Positions 7,349 to 16,620 of a stretch of 36,194 nucleotides of DNA are shown here, in pieces. Position 1 is the first letter of the stretch; every line of letters starts with the position of its first letter. The notes beneath the pieces are model-generated. The model worked only from the letters and a program-made list of their open reading frames with translations. It was not told the DNA's origin and ran no database searches. Location of the stretch: NCBI GenBank assembly GCA_020347665.1, contig CP070737.1, positions 1,357,564 through 1,393,757 on the forward strand. Direction: 5' to 3'. The stretch is from Nitrospiraceae bacterium. Lineage in GTDB: Bacteria; Nitrospirota; Thermodesulfovibrionia; Thermodesulfovibrionales; UBA6898. The translations under genes were made by a program, and so were the position numbers.

Positions 7349-7796
7349 GAAGCAGCACATAAGCCGAGTTCTGTTATCCCGAACAATCGGGACTGTGGTC
7401 ATTCATCTCAGGCCTGATCTTACAATCAGGCTCATGCGGCCTAACCCGTTCTGCTTCCACGATGAACGCGGATTCGGGGGGCACCCTCGCAGCAGAACCT
7501 ATTCGGCCTTGCTCCAGGCGGGGTTTACCAAGCTGCTCCGGTTACCCAAAGCACTGGTGAGCTCTTACCTTCCGCCGAATAACGGCGGATCCCGACGTGT
7601 CGGAACACCTTTTCACCCTTTCCTGCCTGAGCTTTCGCTCCCGCCAGAGGCGGTCAGGAGGTTTCCCTTTCTGTGGCACTTTCCTTCTCCCGGTTACCCG
7701 GAAGACTCCGTGTTACGGAGCGCCTTGCCCTGTGGAGCTCGGACTTTCCTCCCAATGTCCTAGACTGAACTATTGGGCGACCACCTGTGCTGCTCC
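7349..7796 (-). ncRNA. rnpB: RNase P RNA, bacterial class A, with extra hairpins
   Basis: Read on the minus strand, the 5' end carries GAGGAAAGTCCGAGCTCC (conserved region I). Further on are GGTAAGAGCTCACC, GGAGCAAGGCCGAATAGG and GATGAATGACCACAG. The 3' end is ACAGAACTCGGCTTAT. Terminal helix P1 pairs GGAGCAGCACA (7786-7796) with TGTGCTGCTTC (7349-7359), with one G-U. The RNA cleaves 5' leaders from tRNA precursors. At about 448 nt it is longer than the roughly 377 nt of E. coli. The extra length includes a CCGCC-NNN-GGCGG hairpin (7641-7653) and two hairpins at 7571-7603. A T-run (TTTTTTT) shortly after the 3' end may terminate transcription. Protein frames drawn across this region are not genes. 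Confidence 0.96.
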
Positions 7797-7888
7797 AGAA
7801 GCTTATAAGAATTATAAATTATTATATAATAAAAACTTAATTAATGGAAGATGAATATTTGGCTGCTCGTGGCCGAAAAACAGTTTCA

Positions 7889-7917
7889 TTGACTTGAATT
7901 TTTCCATCGGTTAATAT
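7889..7917 (+). promoter_or_regulatory. dnaE promoter, apparently leaderless
   Basis: TTGACT (7889-7894), a 17-nt spacer and TAATAT (7912-7917) are followed by only 6 nt before the dnaE ATG at 7924. Transcription would start at or next to the A of the ATG. No Shine-Dalgarno sequence is present, consistent with a leaderless mRNA. Confidence 0.65.
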
Positions 7918-7923
7918 TTTCTT

Positions 7924-10900
7924 ATGCACCTACATTCTGATTACGTATCCCTCCACCTCCACAGTGAATTCAGTCTTCTTGACGGTGGCATAAGAATCAG
8001 GGAATTGGTGAAGAAGGCTCAGGAATTCAGGATGCCGGCCCTGGCGATTACCGATCACGGCAATCTGTTCGGTGCCATTGAATTTTACCGGCGGGTTTCA
8101 AAGGCAGGCATCAAGCCCATTATTGGATGCGAAATGTATATTGCTCCGGGGAGCAGGTTCGATAAAGGGGACGGGGCGTTTAAAGAGTCCTCATTTCATT
8201 TAATACTGCTTGCGAGGGATAATGCAGGCTATAAGAATCTCGTCTCGCTCGTTACCCGGGCGTATACAGAGGGATTCTATTACCGGCCACGGATTGACAT
8301 GGATCTGCTCGAACAGTACAGCGGAGGACTCATCGGCCTGTCAGCCTGCCTGAAGGGAGAGATCCCCTATCTGCTCCAGAAAGGCCTTCTTGACCGGGCA
8401 CGGGAAAAGGCTCTCAAATATAAACATCTGTTTGGCCCGGAGAATTTCTATTTTGAATTGCAGGACAATGGCTTGCCGGAACAGGCCGATGTTAATAAGA
8501 AATTGATTGAGCTTGCAAAAGATCTTCATATCGGTCTGGTTGCAACAAACGACTGTCATTATCTGAAAAAAGATGATGCAAAAGCTCATGATGTCCTGCT
8601 CTGCATACAAACAGGGAAAACGCTTCAGGACAGAGAACGGATGAGGTTTGGATCAGAGGAGTTCTATTTCAAATCTCCTGATGAGATGTACGAGTCGTTC
8701 AGGGATGTACCCGAGGCTGTTTCGAATACGATTGTCATTGCTGAACGGTGCAATGTTGATTTTAAGCTTGGGGGATGCCTGCTCCCTCAGTATGATGTTG
8801 AAGGAGGAGTGGAGCCATATATATATCTCTCGTGGCTTGCGCATGAAGGGCTCATGAAAAAGTTTGGCAACGATCCTCCCCAGGAGTATAAGGAACGGCT
8901 GCAGTCCGAACTTGAAATTATCAAGAAAATGAACTACTCATCATATTTTCTTGTTGTCTGGGATTTTATCAGTTATGCGAAAGGGGAAGGTATTCCTGTA
9001 GGTCCCGGAAGAGGGTCTGCTGCCGGAAGCCTTGTTTCTTTCTGCCTTGATATTACCGAGATAGATCCCATTAAATATAATCTCCTGTTCGAGCGCTTCC
9101 TGAATCCCGAAAGGATCAGCATGCCGGACATTGATGTAGATTTCTGCCAGGATCGCAGATCAGAGGTAATATCGTATGTTTCAGAAAAATACGGCAAAGA
9201 TCATGTTGCCCAGATCATTACATTTGGTACCATGGCAGCAAAAGCGGCCATACGGGATGTTGGGAGGGCAATGAATATCCCTTACGCGGACGTTGACAAG
9301 ATTGCCAAGTTGGTGCCGAATACACCGAAGATTACCATCGACGCGGCGTTAAAAGCAGAGCCCCAGCTAAAGGCGTTATATCATTCCAGCAGTGAAGTGA
9401 AAGAGCTGCTGGATATTGCAAAACGACTTGAAGGTCTCAATCGACATGCATCTACTCATGCTGCAGGGGTGGTTATCGCGCCTGAACCCTTGACGGACTA
9501 TACACCACTATACAGAAATCCGACTGACGGCAGTATCGTAACACAGTTTGATATGGGGGCTGTAGAACGTATTGGGTTGTTGAAATTTGATTTTCTCGGC
9601 TTGAAAACATTAACAGTGATCAGAAAAACCCTAGATCATATTAGTGCCGGCGGGAGTCTCTTTTCACTGGAGGATATATCGTTTGATGATAAAAAAACCT
9701 ATGAACTCCTGAGTTCCGGGCAGACGACGGGTATTTTTCAGCTTGAAAGCAGCGGGATGAAAGAGATTCTCATGAAGATGTCTCCCAGCAGATTTGAGGA
9801 CCTCATTGCACTTGTTGCCCTTTACCGGCCTGGGCCGCTTGGCAGTGGCATGATTGACGATTTCATCAAAAGAAAGAAGGGACAAATCCCTGTGAAATAC
9901 GAACTGCTCCAGATGAAGGAAATACTGGACGAAACATATGGTGTTATTCTGTATCAGGAACAGGTTATGAGAATAGCGAACCAACTTGCCAATTTTACGC
10001 TTGGACAGGCGGACATCCTCAGAAAGGCTATGGGCAAGAAAAACATTCAGGCAATGGAAAAGCAGAAGGAACATTTTGTAGCTGGGGCGGTTAAGAATGG
10101 AATTTCGCTGAAGAAGGCTGAGAGAATATTTGATCTTATGGGGCTCTTTGCAGAATATGGATTTAACAAATCCCATTCTGCTGCTTATGCATATGTAGCC
10201 TTTCAAACGGCGTATCTCAAGGCACACTATCCGGTCGAATTCGTGGCCGCGACTCTCAGTGCAGATATGAACGACACTGATAAGATCGTTAAGTCGATTA
10301 ATGAATGCCGGAAAATGAGGATCGACATGCTTCCCCCGGATATCAATCTTTCCGGCGGAGAATTCAAGGTCATAGGTAACTCAATACGGTTTGGTCTGGA
10401 AGCGGTGAAGGGTGTGGGCGGCGCAGCCATAGAATCAATAATCGCAGTCAGGGAAGAAGGCGGTCCCTTTACCTCGATAATGGAATTCATAGGGAGGCTT
10501 GATACGCGGAAAGTAAATAAGAAGGTCCTTGAGAGCCTTGTGAAAGCAGGGGCATTTGATTCCCTTGGGGTTTCGAGGGCAGCGGCAATGCAAACCGTCT
10601 CAAGCGTCCTGAATGGCTCTGGTTCCAGAATGAGGGATATAGGACAGCAGAGCTTTTTTGGTGATGAGGTGCAGTCTGTTGAATCAGGGATAGATGAATG
10701 GCCGGAATCAGACGTATTATGTCACGAAAAGGAATCACTCGGATTTTATATAACCGGCCATCCCCTTACAAAATATAACCGCCAGCTCGCTGTTATGAAG
10801 GCGAGGAAAATACCGGAACTTGGACGCGCTTATGACAGGGAAGAAGTCATGGTAGGGGGAGTAGTCAGTAATCTTAGGAAAAAACAGGTTAAATCTTCCG

Positions 10901-11331
10901 GAGAACTCATGGCCTATATAACGCTTGAGGATGACGAAGGGAGAATCGATATCATAGTTTTTTCAGATGTATACAGGAAAACCCCTCAGCTGATGCATAA
11001 GGATGCCGTTATTCTTGTGAAAGGCACTATTGACAGGGATGAAAAAGGTATTCGGGTGAGAGCACGGGAGATTTCACATATCGAAGATGCCGGTAAAACC
11101 ATGATGAATAATCTTGAGATTGCGTTAAAGGATTCTGCTGTCGTGCGAGAAAATCTCAAAAACATCAGAGGTGTCATGGACCGGTATCCGGGAAGATGCC
11201 CGGTTATACTGAAAATTTCTCTTGATGAATCACAGACATTGATTGAAACCGGGATCACAGTGAACCCTGATACCGTTATGATAGATTCAATCGAAAGCAT
11301 TGTGGGAAAAGGTTCGGTCACGTTTTCATGA
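7924..11331 (+). CDS. dnaE: DNA polymerase III subunit alpha
   Basis: 1135 residues, normal for DnaE1. The PHP domain begins with [13 protein letters not shown] and continues through T-D-H-G-N-L-F-G. The C-family polymerase core has [10 protein letters not shown] (about 360) and the catalytic P-D-I-D-V-D-F (about 399-405). A helix-hairpin-helix region follows (about 820-890), then a C-terminal OB fold (about 980-1050, [12 protein letters not shown]). It is the catalytic subunit of the replicative polymerase. The ATG at 7924 fits the family N-terminus and the promoter position. The stop overlaps the next ATG, so dnaE and accA are translationally coupled. Confidence 0.98.
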   Translation: MHLHSDYVSLHLHSEFSLLDGGIRIRELVKKAQEFRMPALAITDHGNLFGAIEFYRRVSKAGIKPIIGCEMYIAPGSRFDKGDGAFKESSFHLILLARDNAGYKNLVSLVTRAYTEGFYYRPRIDMDLLEQYSGGLIGLSACLKGEIPYLLQKGLLDRAREKALKYKHLFGPENFYFELQDNGLPEQADVNKKLIELAKDLHIGLVATNDCHYLKKDDAKAHDVLLCIQTGKTLQDRERMRFGSEEFYFKSPDEMYESFRDVPEAVSNTIVIAERCNVDFKLGGCLLPQYDVEGGVEPYIYLSWLAHEGLMKKFGNDPPQEYKERLQSELEIIKKMNYSSYFLVVWDFISYAKGEGIPVGPGRGSAAGSLVSFCLDITEIDPIKYNLLFERFLNPERISMPDIDVDFCQDRRSEVISYVSEKYGKDHVAQIITFGTMAAKAAIRDVGRAMNIPYADVDKIAKLVPNTPKITIDAALKAEPQLKALYHSSSEVKELLDIAKRLEGLNRHASTHAAGVVIAPEPLTDYTPLYRNPTDGSIVTQFDMGAVERIGLLKFDFLGLKTLTVIRKTLDHISAGGSLFSLEDISFDDKKTYELLSSGQTTGIFQLESSGMKEILMKMSPSRFEDLIALVALYRPGPLGSGMIDDFIKRKKGQIPVKYELLQMKEILDETYGVILYQEQVMRIANQLANFTLGQADILRKAMGKKNIQAMEKQKEHFVAGAVKNGISLKKAERIFDLMGLFAEYGFNKSHSAAYAYVAFQTAYLKAHYPVEFVAATLSADMNDTDKIVKSINECRKMRIDMLPPDINLSGGEFKVIGNSIRFGLEAVKGVGGAAIESIIAVREEGGPFTSIMEFIGRLDTRKVNKKVLESLVKAGAFDSLGVSRAAAMQTVSSVLNGSGSRMRDIGQQSFFGDEVQSVESGIDEWPESDVLCHEKESLGFYITGHPLTKYNRQLAVMKARKIPELGRAYDREEVMVGGVVSNLRKKQVKSSGELMAYITLEDDEGRIDIIVFSDVYRKTPQLMHKDAVILVKGTIDRDEKGIRVRAREISHIEDAGKTMMNNLEIALKDSAVVRENLKNIRGVMDRYPGRCPVILKISLDESQTLIETGITVNPDTVMIDSIESIVGKGSVTFS

Positions 11332-12305
11332 TCAAATATTTTCTGGATTTTGAGAAACCTATTGAGGAATTAGAGTCGAAAATCGAGGAACTTAAGCGCC
11401 TTTCTAACGGGAAGGACATCAATATTTCGGAGGAAGTTGTAAAACTTGAAAAAAAGGCGAAGGCACTGCGCTCAGAAATTTTTTCTAACCTTTCTCCGTG
11501 GCAGAAAACGCTTCTTGCGCGACATCCGGACAGGCCATACACGATTGATTATATACATCGTATTACCTCTGACTTTATTGAGCTGCATGGAGACAGGAGG
11601 TTCGCCGACGATAAAGCAATTGTTGGGGGCGTTGCGAAGCTGAAGAATGTACCGGTCATAATCGTTGGCCATCAGAAAGGACGTGGAACAAAAGAGCGGA
11701 TAATCCGCAACTTTGGACAACCTCATCCCGAGGGATACCGGAAGGCATTACGCATTATGAAACTTGCGGAAAAGTTTAATGTGCCAGTTATAACCCTGAT
11801 TGATACTCCTGGAGCGTATCCCGGTGTCGGCGCAGAAGAGCGAGGGCAGGCAGAAGCCATAGCAGTCAACCTCATGCAGATGTCTCGACTCCGCGTACCG
11901 ATTATCTCGATTGTGATTGGTGAAGGGGGGAGCGGGGGTGCCCTGGCACTTGGCATATCTGACAGACTTTTCATGCTGGAGCATTCGGTTTACTCCGTAA
12001 TATCTCCTGAGGGTTGTGCTGCAATATTATGGAAAAAAGATGGAAATCTCGACGCAAAGGATTTCTCAAAGGCAGCAGACACATTGAAGCTGACAGCCCA
12101 GGACCTTCTGAAATTCCACATTATTGATGATGTAATTCCAGAGCCGCTTGGCGGTGCTCATCGTGATATCGAAAAAACCTCAAAAAACATATCTGCAAGA
12201 ATCTTGGAATCCCTTCGCGATCTGGAAACGAAGTCAGCGGACACTCTGATTGATGAGAGATATGAAAGGCTGAAAAGAATCAGCAGCTGCTCGGAACATT
12301 CATAA
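11328..12305 (+). CDS. accA: Acetyl-CoA carboxylase carboxyltransferase subunit alpha
   Basis: 325 residues, the usual AccA length. It begins with a coiled helical segment ([15 protein letters not shown]) followed by the crotonase-fold carboxyltransferase domain. Visible family motifs are [30 protein letters not shown] and [13 protein letters not shown]. With AccD it transfers the carboxyl group from biotin to acetyl-CoA to make malonyl-CoA for fatty-acid synthesis. Its ATG overlaps the dnaE stop (ATGA), so it shares that transcript. accD is not in this window. Confidence 0.97.
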   Translation: MIKYFLDFEKPIEELESKIEELKRLSNGKDINISEEVVKLEKKAKALRSEIFSNLSPWQKTLLARHPDRPYTIDYIHRITSDFIELHGDRRFADDKAIVGGVAKLKNVPVIIVGHQKGRGTKERIIRNFGQPHPEGYRKALRIMKLAEKFNVPVITLIDTPGAYPGVGAEERGQAEAIAVNLMQMSRLRVPIISIVIGEGGSGGALALGISDRLFMLEHSVYSVISPEGCAAILWKKDGNLDAKDFSKAADTLKLTAQDLLKFHIIDDVIPEPLGGAHRDIEKTSKNISARILESLRDLETKSADTLIDERYERLKRISSCSEHS

Positions 12306-12317
12306 GTGGAGGGGGGA

Positions 12318-12356
12318 AAGCCGGCCGTATTTAAGGGGGTAGGGGCCGGCCGGCTT
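12318..12356. terminator. GC-rich hairpin between convergent accA and a small gene
   Basis: AAGCCGGCCG (12318-12327) pairs with CGGCCGGCTT (12347-12356), a 10-bp stem with a 19-nt purine-rich loop. It separates two convergent genes and has no T-run on the plus side. Confidence 0.55.
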
Positions 12357-12366
12357 GGGGTGTACC

Positions 12367-12567
12367 TTAATTATTACAATGGGTAATAACCGGATAAAGA
12401 TTAAAATTCTTCAGATACATCTTTAAACGGTTTTCATCCCAAAAAATCAGCTTTAAATTCCCGTCAGGTGCAGGAACAAGATTGAATCCATTTCTAAAGT
12501 CAGCAGCAACCCGGTATATTCCTTTTAGCTCGGTTACCTCAATCTTTTTTTCTTTCTTGTTCATCAT
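12367..12567 (-). CDS. Small hypothetical protein
   Basis: About 66 residues. The frame is formally longer, but GAGGAGGG lies directly before a double ATG (12567 and 12564); the second ATG has the better spacing. The sequence is a charged Lys/Glu-rich N-terminus followed by V-T-E-L-K-G-I-Y-R-V-A-A-D-F-R and L-K-L-I-F-W-D-E-N-R-L-K-M-Y-L, with no membrane helix or known motif. It is alone on the minus strand and converges with accA. The strong ribosome site argues it is real; I do not recognise a family. Confidence 0.55.
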   Translation of the reverse strand: MMNKKEKKIEVTELKGIYRVAADFRNGFNLVPAPDGNLKLIFWDENRLKMYLKNFNLYPVITHCNN

Positions 12568-12585
12568 GACCCTCCTCGGTATCAT

Positions 12586-12959
12586 TTAATTTAATAGATG
12601 CAAAAATAATGCCCGGGAAGAAAAATTTATGAAAACGCTAAATATCCTTTAATTTTCTGTCAGAAATGCTCGATATGATCCATATGAATATAAAATGAGT
12701 AAAGAAGTAACAATATGAAAGCATAATTACTGACACAATTATGCACTTATGCGCAAAAAATGTCATTACTGCGGGATATCCCCGGTCTGTTTGCCTGGAT
12801 CGTATGAACTGGTTTATACATATTGGGTATTCTGATACAATAAAGAGCATTTCAGTGACAAGGATGGCATGGAAACGAGATATAATATTATTATGATGCG
12901 GTATTATTATGATCCGCTGCGATGATATCGGTTAATGAAAGACGGGTACTGACAATTAA
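12586..12959. other. Intergenic region before uvrC
   Basis: About 370 bp, AT-rich. It holds a direct repeat TATTATTATGAT (about 12887-12911) and a TATAAT at about 12882, which has no matching -35. A minus-strand frame of 70 codons (12638-12850) has no ribosome site and looks like chance. I see no RNA gene or clear terminator here. Confidence 0.4.
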
Positions 12960-12977
12960 TTGACGTATTCAAGGGAA

Positions 12978-14846
12978 ATGCCTGTGGAAGCCCGACAGAC
13001 AATATTCAAGAACCTTCAGAACAAAAGCAGGACAGTCTCCGAAAAGCCAGGTGTATATCTCTTTAGGGATAAAAACAACAGGGTTCTGTATGTTGGGAAG
13101 GCAAAAAAGCTGAGGAGCCGGCTCAGAGGCTATTTCCAGAAATCCGCCGCTCTCGACCCGAGAAAGTCTGCCATGATAAAGCAGGTGAGCGACCTTGAAT
13201 TTACTGTAACGGATAATGAACGTGAGGCGTTTGTTCTTGAGGCAAATCTTATAAAACAATGCAAACCCCGTTTTAATATACTGCTACGTGATGACAAGAA
13301 TTATCCCTATCTTAAGTTAACGGTTAACGAACACTGGCCACGACTTGAAGTTGTCAGAAAGATTCAGAAAGACGGGGCACGATATTACGGCCCCTATGTG
13401 CCTGCGGGAGCCATGTGGGAAACACTGTCGTTTATCAGAAATTACTATGCTATCCCATCCTGTAAGTACTCTTTGGACAAAAGAATGAGGCCGTGTATCC
13501 AGTACCAGATCAAGAAGTGCTCAGGCCCGTGTGCAGGTCTGATTGAACATCCTGCCTATCTCAGCGCCATTCACGAGATTCAGCTGCTTCTCGAAGGGAA
13601 AAATAAAGGGCTTCTGAAGTTACTGAGAAAGAAGATGCGCACGCTTTCAGATGAGATGAGGTTTGAAGCGGCGGCAGTAATAAGAGACAGAATTTCGGCT
13701 ATCCAGAAGATAACAGAGTCACAAAGAATAGTGGCGCCGCATCTTGGTGATGTTGATGTAATAGGACTGTACCGAAAGGGTAATGCGGCAGTTTTTAAAA
13801 TCCTTTTTGTAAGAAACGGCATTATGATAGGGGCCCGTGATTTCTTTATAAGAAATGTATCGGGGGAGTATGATGGTCATCTCTTTAAGAATGTTATTGA
13901 ACAGTTGTACGAAAAAAAGATCATACCGCCGCCTGAAATCGTATGTTCTCATATACCTGAAGACGGCTCATTTTTATCTGCCTGGCTGTCAGATAAACGG
14001 TCGGCAAAAGTTCATATTTCTGTCCCCAAGAAAGGAACAAAAAGAAAACTGATCGAAATGGCAATAGAAAACGCCAGGGTGCTCTCAGAGCAGGGGCAGG
14101 CTGTTCGCGTTGATACACTCTTGAGAAAGATAGCGGCAGTATTGCACCTGTCTCACATTCCCGAAGACATAGGTGCTTTTGATATATCGAACATTTCAGG
14201 AAGAGCAGCCGTCGGCTCTTTTGTATACTGGGCCGGGGGATCTTTTGTAAAAGATCACTATCGCCATATAAAGATGGAAGCAATAAAAGGCCCGGATGAC
14301 TATGCCATGATGAGGGAGATGATCAAAAGGACATTCAATACATTCAAGGGCCAAGAGCCGGAATCCGGAGAACAGAAGTCAGAAATTCGAAAGCTTGTGG
14401 AGATACCTGATCTGATCATCATAGACGGGGGAGAGGGACAGCTCCGGTCTGCGAAGCGGGCTTTGGACACAGCAGGAATTAGCGTGGACGTCGTTAGTAT
14501 TGCAAAAGCTCCTGACCGGGCCTTCCTGCTTCGAGCGAAGCCCCCTGTTGATCTGGAGGATGGAACAGACGTATCATTACTCCTCAGGAAAATCAGAGAC
14601 GAAGCACATCGGTTTGCATTGACGTATCATAGAAAAATTCGTGCAAGGAAAATATTCGCATCACCCCTTGAGAACATACCGGGTATTGGCAAAAAGAGGA
14701 GGTTTGCATTACTGAAGCATTTTGGTAGTATAGAGGCAATACAACATTCATCTACTGAAGAGATTGCGCAGCTAAAGGGATTGAACAGGCCATTGGCCGA
14801 AAAGATTCTTGAATTACTCAAAAGGAGAGATGATGCACAGCCTTAG
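12978..14846 (+). CDS. uvrC: Excinuclease ABC subunit C
   Basis: About 622 residues from the ATG at 12978; an in-frame TTG at 12960 is possible, and neither has an ideal ribosome site. Domains in order: GIY-YIG nuclease (P-G-V-Y-L-F-R-D and V-L-Y-V-G-K-A-K-K-L-R); a four-cysteine cluster C-x11-C-x7-C-x3-C, recently linked to an iron-sulfur cluster in UvrC; a UVR/UvrB-binding motif (D-E-M-R-F-E-A-A-A-V-I-R-D-R-I); an RNase H-like endonuclease part (A-F-D-I-S-N-I-S-G); and tandem helix-hairpin-helix (I-P-G-I-G-K-K-R-R). It makes both incisions in nucleotide excision repair. The 3' end overlaps the start of the following kinase gene. Confidence 0.97.
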   Translation: MPVEARQTIFKNLQNKSRTVSEKPGVYLFRDKNNRVLYVGKAKKLRSRLRGYFQKSAALDPRKSAMIKQVSDLEFTVTDNEREAFVLEANLIKQCKPRFNILLRDDKNYPYLKLTVNEHWPRLEVVRKIQKDGARYYGPYVPAGAMWETLSFIRNYYAIPSCKYSLDKRMRPCIQYQIKKCSGPCAGLIEHPAYLSAIHEIQLLLEGKNKGLLKLLRKKMRTLSDEMRFEAAAVIRDRISAIQKITESQRIVAPHLGDVDVIGLYRKGNAAVFKILFVRNGIMIGARDFFIRNVSGEYDGHLFKNVIEQLYEKKIIPPPEIVCSHIPEDGSFLSAWLSDKRSAKVHISVPKKGTKRKLIEMAIENARVLSEQGQAVRVDTLLRKIAAVLHLSHIPEDIGAFDISNISGRAAVGSFVYWAGGSFVKDHYRHIKMEAIKGPDDYAMMREMIKRTFNTFKGQEPESGEQKSEIRKLVEIPDLIIIDGGEGQLRSAKRALDTAGISVDVVSIAKAPDRAFLLRAKPPVDLEDGTDVSLLLRKIRDEAHRFALTYHRKIRARKIFASPLENIPGIGKKRRFALLKHFGSIEAIQHSSTEEIAQLKGLNRPLAEKILELLKRRDDAQP

Positions 14847-15783
14847 CGGAAGAACGATATATATTTCCGGTTCAATGGCCTATGACAGGATAATGGACTT
14901 TCCCGGCAAATTTTCAGACTATATCCTGCCTGATAAAATCCATATTCTGAATGTCTGCTTTAATGTAAACGGTCTTACAGAGAAATTCGGGGGCACGGCT
15001 GGGAATGTCGCGTATACCCTCAGCCTTCTCAAAGAGATGCCCGTTATTATGGCAACCATTGGAAAAGACTATGACAGTTATTTCGATTGGCTGAAGAAAC
15101 ACGATATTTCCTTGGAAGGAATAAGAACAATTGATGATGAATTTACTGCTGGCGCTTATATAACGACTGATAAATCTGACAACCAGATTACGGGATTCAA
15201 TCCCGGTGCCATGAAATACCAGGCAGAATACCGTTTAGACGAGGAGAATCCGGGTACGGCTGTGGTGTTGATTGCACCGGGCAACATAAAAGATATGATG
15301 TCGTATGCGGCTGTGTGCAGAAGCAAGAGCATCCCTTATATATGCGATCCGGGCCAATCGCTTTCCCTCTGGGATGGAAATGCTCTCAGGGAATGGATAG
15401 AAGGATCGATGATCTTTATTTCAAATGATTATGAGCTGGAACTCGTCATGACCAAGACAGGAATAGACAAAAAAGGCATACTCCGAATGACGCAGACAAT
15501 CATTACGACGCTCGGAGAAAAAGGGGCCCTCATCAGCACCCACAATAGCAACGAAAGAATCCCTTCGGCTGCCGTTTCTCAGGTGCTTGATCCAACCGGG
15601 GCTGGTGACGCATTCAGGGCAGGATTACTCAAGGGTATGGTGACAGGACAGGACATCGAAACCGCTACGAGGATGGGAGCGGTTGCGGCGACCTTTGCAA
15701 TAGAAAACTATGGAACCCAGGAGCATACCTTTACTTACGAAGCGTTTTTAGAACGGTACCGAATTAACTTTGGAGAGTTGTAG
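14833..15783 (+). CDS. PfkB-family carbohydrate/nucleoside kinase (adenosine kinase-like)
   Basis: 316 residues from the second of two adjacent ATGs (14830, 14833); AAAGGAG gives 5-nt spacing to the second. It overlaps uvrC by 14 nt. Ribokinase-fold features are a G-S-M-A-Y-D-R-I-M start, the substrate-binding G-G-T-A-G-N-V-A-Y segment, and the catalytic signature D-P-T-G-A-G-D-A-F-R-A-G with its Asp base. The N-terminal lid reading F-S-D-Y-I-L-P-D-K-I-H-I-L-N resembles bacterial and archaeal adenosine-kinase-like PfkB proteins. The likely reaction is phosphorylation of a nucleoside or sugar; the exact substrate is uncertain. Confidence 0.85.
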   Translation: MHSLSGRTIYISGSMAYDRIMDFPGKFSDYILPDKIHILNVCFNVNGLTEKFGGTAGNVAYTLSLLKEMPVIMATIGKDYDSYFDWLKKHDISLEGIRTIDDEFTAGAYITTDKSDNQITGFNPGAMKYQAEYRLDEENPGTAVVLIAPGNIKDMMSYAAVCRSKSIPYICDPGQSLSLWDGNALREWIEGSMIFISNDYELELVMTKTGIDKKGILRMTQTIITTLGEKGALISTHNSNERIPSAAVSQVLDPTGAGDAFRAGLLKGMVTGQDIETATRMGAVAATFAIENYGTQEHTFTYEAFLERYRINFGEL

Positions 15784-15869
15784 CCAGTGGACTTCGTACT
15801 TCATACCATTAGGGATATTGAAACCATTCGAGACAATGGAGAGGGAGCGCCTCTCTGTCACAAGCATAT

Positions 15870-16127
15870 TTAATCAGTAACTTTATATACCTTGTCGTGC
15901 CTGCGGGCACGTTCCCCCAGCTTAATCCCGATAGAATCACTTTTTTTTGCTTTTTCAACTGCTTGATGTTCTATCTGCATTGATTCAACCGTGACCGTAA
16001 AATCAGTTGTGTGCCCCTTGATATGAATAGTGTCACCTTTCATCAGTTCACCATCGGTTATTGTTATCGCCCCAACCCCAATCTTGTCAAAATAATTTTC
16101 AATAATCCCTATTTCGACCTCTGCCAT
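15870..16127 (-). CDS. Stand-alone EF-Tu domain II-like protein
   Basis: 85 residues; AAAGGAGG precedes the ATG at about 7 nt. The whole protein is one beta-barrel resembling domain 2 of EF-Tu/IF2: V-G-I/A-I-T-I-T-D-G-E-L-M-K-G-D-T-I-H-I-K-G, then T-V-E-S-M-Q-I-E-H and S-I-G-I-K-L-G-E. There is no GTPase domain. Such translation elongation factor-like small proteins occur in anaerobic bacteria and archaea, often near U32-family peptidase genes; no such gene is visible here. The binding partner is unknown. Confidence 0.8.
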   Translation of the reverse strand: MAEVEIGIIENYFDKIGVGAITITDGELMKGDTIHIKGHTTDFTVTVESMQIEHQAVEKAKKSDSIGIKLGERARRHDKVYKVTD

Positions 16128-16199
16128 TGTATTCCTCCTTTCATTGTTGACCCATTATAAAACATTTAAAAAGAGAGAAAAAAGCAGAAAAATAAGGTG

Positions 16200-16216
16200 C
16201 GCGGCGGAACGCCGCG
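16200..16216. repeat. CGCGGCG-GAA-CGCCGCG hairpin
   Basis: A perfect 7-bp GC stem (16200-16206 with 16210-16216) and a GAA loop. It stands upstream of the start of the minus-strand small gene and just before the promoter at 16249. No T-run; role unclear. Confidence 0.5.
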
Positions 16217-16248
16217 ATGAAAGGAATGTTCGTGTATTCCTGGAGAGA

Positions 16249-16277
16249 CTGACAAAAAAAGAAAAATCTGCTATATT
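16249..16277 (+). promoter_or_regulatory. Promoter of the structured RNA
   Basis: CTGACA (16249-16254), exactly 17 nt, then TATATT (16272-16277). The predicted start at about 16284 is 5 nt before the first helix of the downstream RNA. Confidence 0.6.
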
Positions 16278-16283
16278 GGTAGA

Positions 16284-16364
16284 AACAAAGAGGATAAAAG
16301 GCTAAGGAGGGTCTCCATTTTAGTGGTGAAAGTGGAGATGTTAAAACCTTTTATCCTCTCTTTT
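16284..16364 (+). ncRNA. Candidate structured small RNA of unknown class
   Basis: The outer helix pairs AGAGGATAAAAGG (16289-16301) with CCTTTTATCCTCT (16347-16359), 13 perfect base pairs. The inner hairpin pairs TCTCCATTTT (16312-16321) with AAAGTGGAGA (16329-16338), 10 pairs with one U-G, closing a 7-nt loop AGTGGTG. Between the helices are CTAAGGAGGG on one side and TGTTAAAA on the other. CTTTTTATTAT follows the outer helix, as in an intrinsic terminator. With the promoter upstream this forms a compact transcription unit of about 80 nt. The single-stranded AAGGAGG resembles a ribosome site, and GTG codons sit in the loop. It could be a free sRNA or an attenuator for the kinase gene 260 nt downstream. 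It matches no RNA family I can recall. Confidence 0.55.
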
Positions 16365-16530
16365 TATTATAACGTATCCCTTATTCATAAATCGCCCCTA
16401 TCGAGTCTGCTCACGGGTATACTCTCAACTGTTACTGGTAGCGGTCAAGGCCAACACGCAAAGCGCACGGCGCATAGCACTTCTTTATTACTGACATCTC
16501 ACATCTCACTTCTTACGCTCCGCATTGCTT

Positions 16531-16577
16531 CTTAGCCTTAACCTCATCCTTAGCCTTAACCCGCCGCAGGCGGGTTA
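16531..16577. repeat. Intergenic repeat with ACCCGCC-NNN-GGCGGGT hairpin, copy 1
   Basis: CTTAGCCTTAACC occurs twice in tandem (from 16531 and from 16549), running into TAACCCGCC-GCA-GGCGGGTTA (16557-16577), a 9-bp hairpin. The surrounding 16380-16530 is low-complexity pyrimidine-rich DNA with no gene. A related copy lies at 19502-19540. Confidence 0.6.
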
Positions 16578-16597
16578 CCCTTTACCTGTATTTAAGC

Positions 16598-16603
16598 TAT
16601 AAT
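16598..16603 (+). promoter_or_regulatory. Possible -10 box of the APH-like gene
   Basis: TATAAT lies 17 nt after a weak TTACCC and 17 nt before the ATG at 16621. Transcription from here would give a very short leader that still contains AAGGGG. Confidence 0.35.
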
Positions 16604-16620
16604 GCTGTTAAGGGGTGCTC

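Noticed and set aside
7236-7854. Two plus-strand frames of 175 and 85 codons
   Set aside because: They cover the antisense of rnpB and have no protein-like sequence.
12638-12850. 70-codon hydrophobic minus-strand frame
   Set aside because: No ribosome site or promoter; AT-rich intergenic DNA gives such frames by chance.
12876-12930. TATAAT box 6 nt before an ATG as another leaderless gene
   Set aside because: No -35 at proper spacing and the frame is only 10 codons (M-M-R-Y-Y-Y-D-P-L-R).
16323-16535. 70-codon frame inside and after the structured RNA as a normal gene
   Set aside because: Spacing from AGGAGG to GTG is too long and the C-terminal half is repeat-like intergenic DNA.
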